DNA of 64,000 bases from the NCBI RefSeq assembly GCF_019649055.1, contig NW_026570284.1, forward strand, positions 434,001 through 498,000, written 5' to 3'. Every line of letters begins with the position of its first letter. Positions within the stretch are counted from its first letter, which is position 1. Made by a program: the position numbers and the translations under genes. Positions 59,901-64,000 of the stretch are shown piece by piece. Source of the DNA: Paramacrobiotus metropolitanus (lineage: Eukaryota; Tardigrada; Eutardigrada; Parachela; Macrobiotidae). The notes beneath the pieces are model-generated. The model saw only the letters and a program-made list of their open reading frames with translations, had not been told where the DNA came from and searched no databases.

Positions 59901-61937
59901 TAAACTGTGGTAAAGGTCGACAAGAAAGCTAACTGCAAGCGAACTGCTTGAGATTCCCATGGCCAGTGTCCCACCAGATTGTGCAGCTTCGATTGTATTT
60001 ACGCTTCAAACCAACTGAAATGAACTGTTGGATTAGACGAATTCGGAAAAAATAAACCAACGTAAGCACAATTCTTCATCAGATTTTCGTTTTCATTTAT
60101 CATACACGATAACTTTCTAGAAAAATCAAAACGTCACCAATTAACAATCGAATTGCTATTTCATTCTGCAATTATATTTTAGACTCTAGTGCAAAGTATG
60201 CTAATGAAATTTTTTTTTCGCTCGAAAGGATACGAGTGAAATGGAGTTGGCACTAGGACTGCACAAGAAACTTTAAAAGCATGTTGTGCTTATTGTTTAT
60301 AGTTGAATTTCTGTGGTGGTGCCAACTTTTGATTTTTTGTTCGCTTTATCGTTTCAGGAACCGCAAAATCATTTGCAACTCGATCACGATAAGGGAGACA
60401 AAATCACACACACAGCTCAAAATTGTTTGTTCTTCAGTTCCTCAGTACGAACCTACAGTTTCTAATAAACGAAATAGTTGCGTTGATTACAGATAACGGC
60501 ATTTTCTAAACTCGACCGTAGTTTAGAGCACAATCTGAATTCTTAAATACGATTCGTATAAACTGTAAAACCATTGTAAATAAAAAACTTGCAAAAGTCG
60601 GCGAAAAATATAACAAGCGAATGCAGTCTCAAAGTTCCACCTTGTGAAGCGGAAGAGCAGCCCTGACATAATATACGATAGAGATATCGGCAGATTGCAC
60701 TATGCAGGACTTAATTCCTATCCACACGAAAAGTCAGTCGATTTTACAGCTGAAACCCTTCGCTTACGGCTTCGATCCACCACACCAGCATGTTCAGGAT
60801 GTACAGATCATAAGGCACATGGAGTCATCGCATCAGCAATTCCATCAACATTAACGCAGTCTCCCCGGGAAGTCTGCCGGACCCAAATTTCATATGTGTA
60901 GTATACTTGTACGCCCATATGGTTTTTATCTGTACATGCACTCGGTGCAGTCGGGGCGAACTTCCGGCGACTGCGCTGGATGAGTTACACAGGACTGGCG
61001 ATGATGTTCCATGAACGCGCATATACGCTTAATATGTATATTGACCGGTTCCAGTCATCACAATCCAACATGGCGCTTATGGACTGCGGGAGGAAGCGAT
61101 TTTATTTGTGACGTAACACCTATTTGGTGGAGACGACTAGATGGTACATGTACACTGAACTGATTCGGAGCAGCCGCTGGATCAAGTACCACATACCACA
61201 AAAAACGAATGTCACAAAGCCGCGACTCCAGGTTTAGGGTAGAAAACGTCGATCTTCCAGTACAGCAGTTATTTATTTAGTGGTGTAATGAAAAAACGAT
61301 GTAATTAAACCCTAAACCATTAATATCAATGCAGTTCCCTTGCAAGTTGCAAGTAACTATTTTTTTCTGGAGCGCATTCGATGTACAGTGCAGACACAAG
61401 TATACACCAACCTCCTCATGTTATAATTATACCATGTACCCTCTACGCGGTGTTTAATATTGCTTCTTTAAAATCTTCAGTCAAATGAAACATGACAATC
61501 AAACCAAAAACAACAGACGCCGACAGCTTGTAAACGCTAACGCTGTGACTTTCTCACACAATATCTAGGACAGCAAATTATGCATTTCTGTAACCTTACA
61601 CTACTATGTCTGACAATATTAATGCATTTTAAAACTTTAGTATGATAAGCAAATAATGTGGAAAGGAAGATGAATACAGGAAATACTTCGTATAGTAAAT
61701 GCATGTGGTACAGTTAATAGTTTTAGAAGGACGTGTTCGGCAGCAACCTATATGCCTGCATGTTTGAACTGAAATCCTAAATTAGTCTAATAATTGTGCT
61801 ATCTTTACCTCGTCTGATTGTTGACCGATCTGCAGCTGGATTTCCTCCAGTTCGGTGCGGGGAACCGGTGGTGCCGCGGGATCCGCCACGTCGCCGTTGG
61901 CAGCGGCTGGGGCGCCGGTGCCTTTTGCCGGTGCCAT
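53937..61937 (-). CDS. Snap25: SNAP-25, synaptosomal-associated protein (t-SNARE), 6 exons, 228 aa
   Basis: Q-SNARE that pairs with syntaxin and synaptobrevin in synaptic vesicle fusion. Exons in transcript order: 61937-61809, 57437-57396, 55545-55497, 55132-55015, 54801-54667, 54150-53937 (687 nt, phases match). The Ala/Pro-rich N-terminus of about 25 residues is followed by the Qb helix ([15 protein letters not shown] / [14 protein letters not shown] / [17 protein letters not shown] / [16 protein letters not shown]). Next come the palmitoylated linker [12 protein letters not shown] with four cysteines, a linker with the arthropod-like [10 protein letters not shown], and the Qc helix from [18 protein letters not shown] to [12 protein letters not shown]. 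Zero-layer glutamines are present in both helices (DEQGEQ, ETQNRQ). An alternative first exon is listed separately. The first intron is 4.4 kb. Confidence 0.97.
57972..58157 (-). CDS. Snap25: Alternative first coding exon of SNAP-25
   Basis: A 62-codon exon starts with Met at 58157 ([18 protein letters not shown]) and ends [13 protein letters not shown] before a GTAACC donor in phase 0. That is the same phase as the other first exon, and it would splice to the common [10 protein letters not shown] exon at 57437. The result would be a 247-aa isoform with a basic N-terminus and a different start to the Qb helix. An alternative promoter is implied, 3.7 kb downstream of exon 1. It is inferred from phase, position and helix-like sequence ([11 protein letters not shown] in place of [13 protein letters not shown]); transcripts were not available. 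Confidence 0.72.
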
Positions 61938-63689
61938 GATTGATGATGATTCTGTTTGGGTTGTGCTTAGTAAATTAACCACGGGAACAATCGGGGAGTG
62001 GAGTGAGTCTCAATCTACAAAATGGCATTCCGGTCAGACGGATAAATTGGAAACGATGTAATTGCTATCATTAGGCTTCAATGTGTATATGTCGCGTATG
62101 CACAACGTCACTTCCCAAAATGGCAAATTACGGTGTCCGGCACTGATTAGTGATGCCGTTCATGCGTTAACCACACCCGTGCTCTGCGGTCGAGTAAACA
62201 ATTAATTGTAGGGACACCGGAAATTACATAACACAACAACGATAGCAATATCACTCTGAATTCAATTAAAATTAACATCGAATCCACGGATGGGTCGGAA
62301 ACGCCACTTGTAATTATTTTGCTGTGAATTTTGTTACTGATGATGATCTATTGTTTAAATAATTCCTCAGATTGTTGAAGTATATATGTAATTAAAAACT
62401 GCAATTTTCAGTTAATACTAGACGTGTTAATGACGCAGTCAGCTTAAATTACTTTGAACTGCTCTGAATTAAATATGTCACTGCAATTAGCAACGTTAAT
62501 GAATTTACAAGTAGTATCATATTTTTGGTTAACAAAAGCTAGCCATGTTTTATGCAGCATTACAACCTTATGCTTATCAACCCGAGTCCCGAACGTTAAC
62601 GACATTTTAAACTACATAACTCACAAAAAACTTAAAGAAAAATTTTAGACAAATTTTAAGCGTTCATGAACCATGATTTCTACCTATAACGCAACGAGCA
62701 GAAAAATCAAACCATGTAGGTCATGGGGTACAGAACTGCAACAAAAATTTTGCTGTAACGTCCTGTATACTTTTACCTCTTTTGGCGCTTTGATACTAAC
62801 CGGTAAAGCGAAAGGAATGCAGCATCTTAATTATTATTGTATAACTAGTTATTATTCGTAATGATAAACAAACATTACTGACTATCGTCTATACTCATGA
62901 CTGATGAACCAAAGGAGCTTCCTGTTTCTACGTAAGGCACACAATATACACATGATTTATATATCTTAGTATTTATAAAAAGGGTAGCGGGCAAGCAACA
63001 GAACGTGGCGAAAACAAATTAAACGCTTGAGTTTTGCTTCGCTTTCTTAGCCATTAGAAACAGTAATACTGCGGATAAGATATAGGTAAATATTATTAAA
63101 AAACTTCGAATGGACGCAGAAATGACTTGCTCTTCGTAAACACGTGCGATATGCAGAGTACTTTTGAGGTTACCAGAAAATTCTAATAAGCAGTAATCTA
63201 CTCGTAGCTAATGGCTGCTGCTGTGTTGCGAATTCAGTACAATTGCGTTGCAGATTCAATACGACTGATTATTAGGTATTTAGTGCCTAAAAAAACCAAG
63301 TAAAACCGGTTAAACTTACTTGTAAACAAAAGTACATTCGCAGCAACTGCAAGGTAGCTCTGACACGGAGTAGAATAATAATTTTGTAAACATATATACA
63401 GAGTGCCTGCCGCCTGGTATCCCAAATTGCTCTGCAGGTACTCCTGCTCATACATCCACTGTATAATATGACATACAACACACAATTTTCAGAGCATGGA
63501 ATAAGTTTTTGGACAAAGTCTTTTGTTCTAACCGTATTTATAAACAAAATTAGTAAGTGGCGTATCAAAGTCCATAAAAAAAATGAACCGGTCCGGAAAG
63601 GCAGATTTATTCATTTGAATATTGTAGTACAAAGTACCAATGCGTATATTTCCTAGCAAATGCATTCACGCGACCACGAACTATACGCT

Positions 63690-63792
63690 TTAAAGCATAT
63701 CGCATAGCATATGAAGCATTTTATCTTCTTATTTCGTCAAACACAGCAAGCGATATGCTTTAATATATCATATGCTATGCGATATGCTTTAA
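63690..63792. repeat. 25-bp perfect inverted repeat with 53-bp spacer
   Basis: The left arm 63690-63714 (TTAAAGCATATCGCATAGCA...) is the exact reverse complement of 63768-63792. A third partial copy (CGATATGCTTTAA) lies in the spacer at 63751-63763. The form resembles the ends of a small non-autonomous element or a large hairpin; no target-site duplication was evident to me. Confidence 0.85.
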
Positions 63793-63851
63793 TTCTCAGC
63801 GATGCCCTACAATGCCCAGAATCTGCATTTACGCAATCCAAGCAAGGAATA

Positions 63852-63896
63852 TACGAGAATGTGGTAGCATTAGAGGTATGCTTTCACATTCTCGCA
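63852..63896. repeat. Stem-loop, 10-bp stem
   Basis: CGAGAATGTG near 63854 pairs with CACATTCTCG near 63886 across a loop of about 22 bases. It is 60 bp from the larger inverted repeat at 63690-63792 and shares its TATGCTTT word. Confidence 0.6.
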
Positions 63897-64000
63897 ATGT
63901 GTCTTTTTTTGAAAAAATGGAGATTCAAGTAAAGAATATATGAAGACTCGAAAACAAACTGAAATGGCTAAAGATAACAGCACACAGAATGATCTTACCC

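Larger units (their letters stand above)
61938..64000. other. Region upstream of SNAP-25, no gene recognised
   Basis: AT-rich with short open frames only; none carries a recognisable motif. The proximal part should be the SNAP-25 promoter. Inverted repeats near the window end are listed separately. Confidence 0.45.

Overview
The window is nuclear DNA from an invertebrate animal. Genes are split by GT-AG introns of about 50 bp to 3.7 kb, intergenic DNA is AT-rich, and both strands are used. A complete orcokinin-type neuropeptide precursor points to Ecdysozoa. Together with an arthropod-like SNAP-25 and compact genes this fits a panarthropod, and I suspect a tardigrade, but the species call is inference. 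I assembled the gene models by hand from splice sites, reading phase and remembered family motifs. No search was run. All but one model keep phase from start to stop without correction at their splice junctions. The exceptions within exons are three models with 1-base frame breaks between 17.8 and 20.9 kb and a BTB gene with an in-frame stop.

Layout. 2.07-11.75 kb (+): neuronal calcium sensor NCS-1/frequenin, 7 exons. 13.5-22.4 kb: a block rich in mitochondrial genes. Endonuclease G (-) and stomatin-like protein 2 (+) diverge from about 540 bp, followed by a leucine-rich-repeat protein (+) and a FASTK/RAP-domain protein (-). 23.1-24.2 kb (+): a small bHLH-like protein. 26.7-32.3 kb (+): an 11-exon class A GPCR of the neuromedin-U/pyrokinin/CAPA type. 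33.6-37.5 kb (-): a p53/p63/p73-family gene with DNA-binding domain and C-terminal SAM domain, 11 exons, 597 aa. 39.3-41.1 kb: an AT-rich degenerate minisatellite and a GC-rich 88-90 bp tandem repeat. 41.3-43.3 kb (+): a BTB-BACK gene with an in-frame TAG. 44.5-45.6 kb (-): orcokinin precursor. 48.1-50.7 kb (-): TPRG1L/Mover-like hSac2-domain protein, 9 exons, 351 aa. 51.9-52.1 kb: a KH-like fragment next to two abutting perfect palindromes of 70 and 38 bp. 53.9-61.9 kb (-): SNAP-25 with two alternative first coding exons. The last 2 kb holds only short inverted repeats.

How it fits together. Most genes fall into two themes. One is neuronal secretion and signalling: NCS-1, SNAP-25, the Mover-like protein, orcokinin and a neuropeptide receptor. 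The other is mitochondrial function and cell death: EndoG, STOML2, the FASTK-family protein and p53/p63. The most notable observation is that the p63/p73-like gene and the TPRG1L-like gene lie about 10.7 kb apart on the same strand, with TPRG1L upstream. That is the order and orientation I recall for TPRG1L-TP73 and TPRG1-TP63 in vertebrates, so this may be a very old gene linkage.
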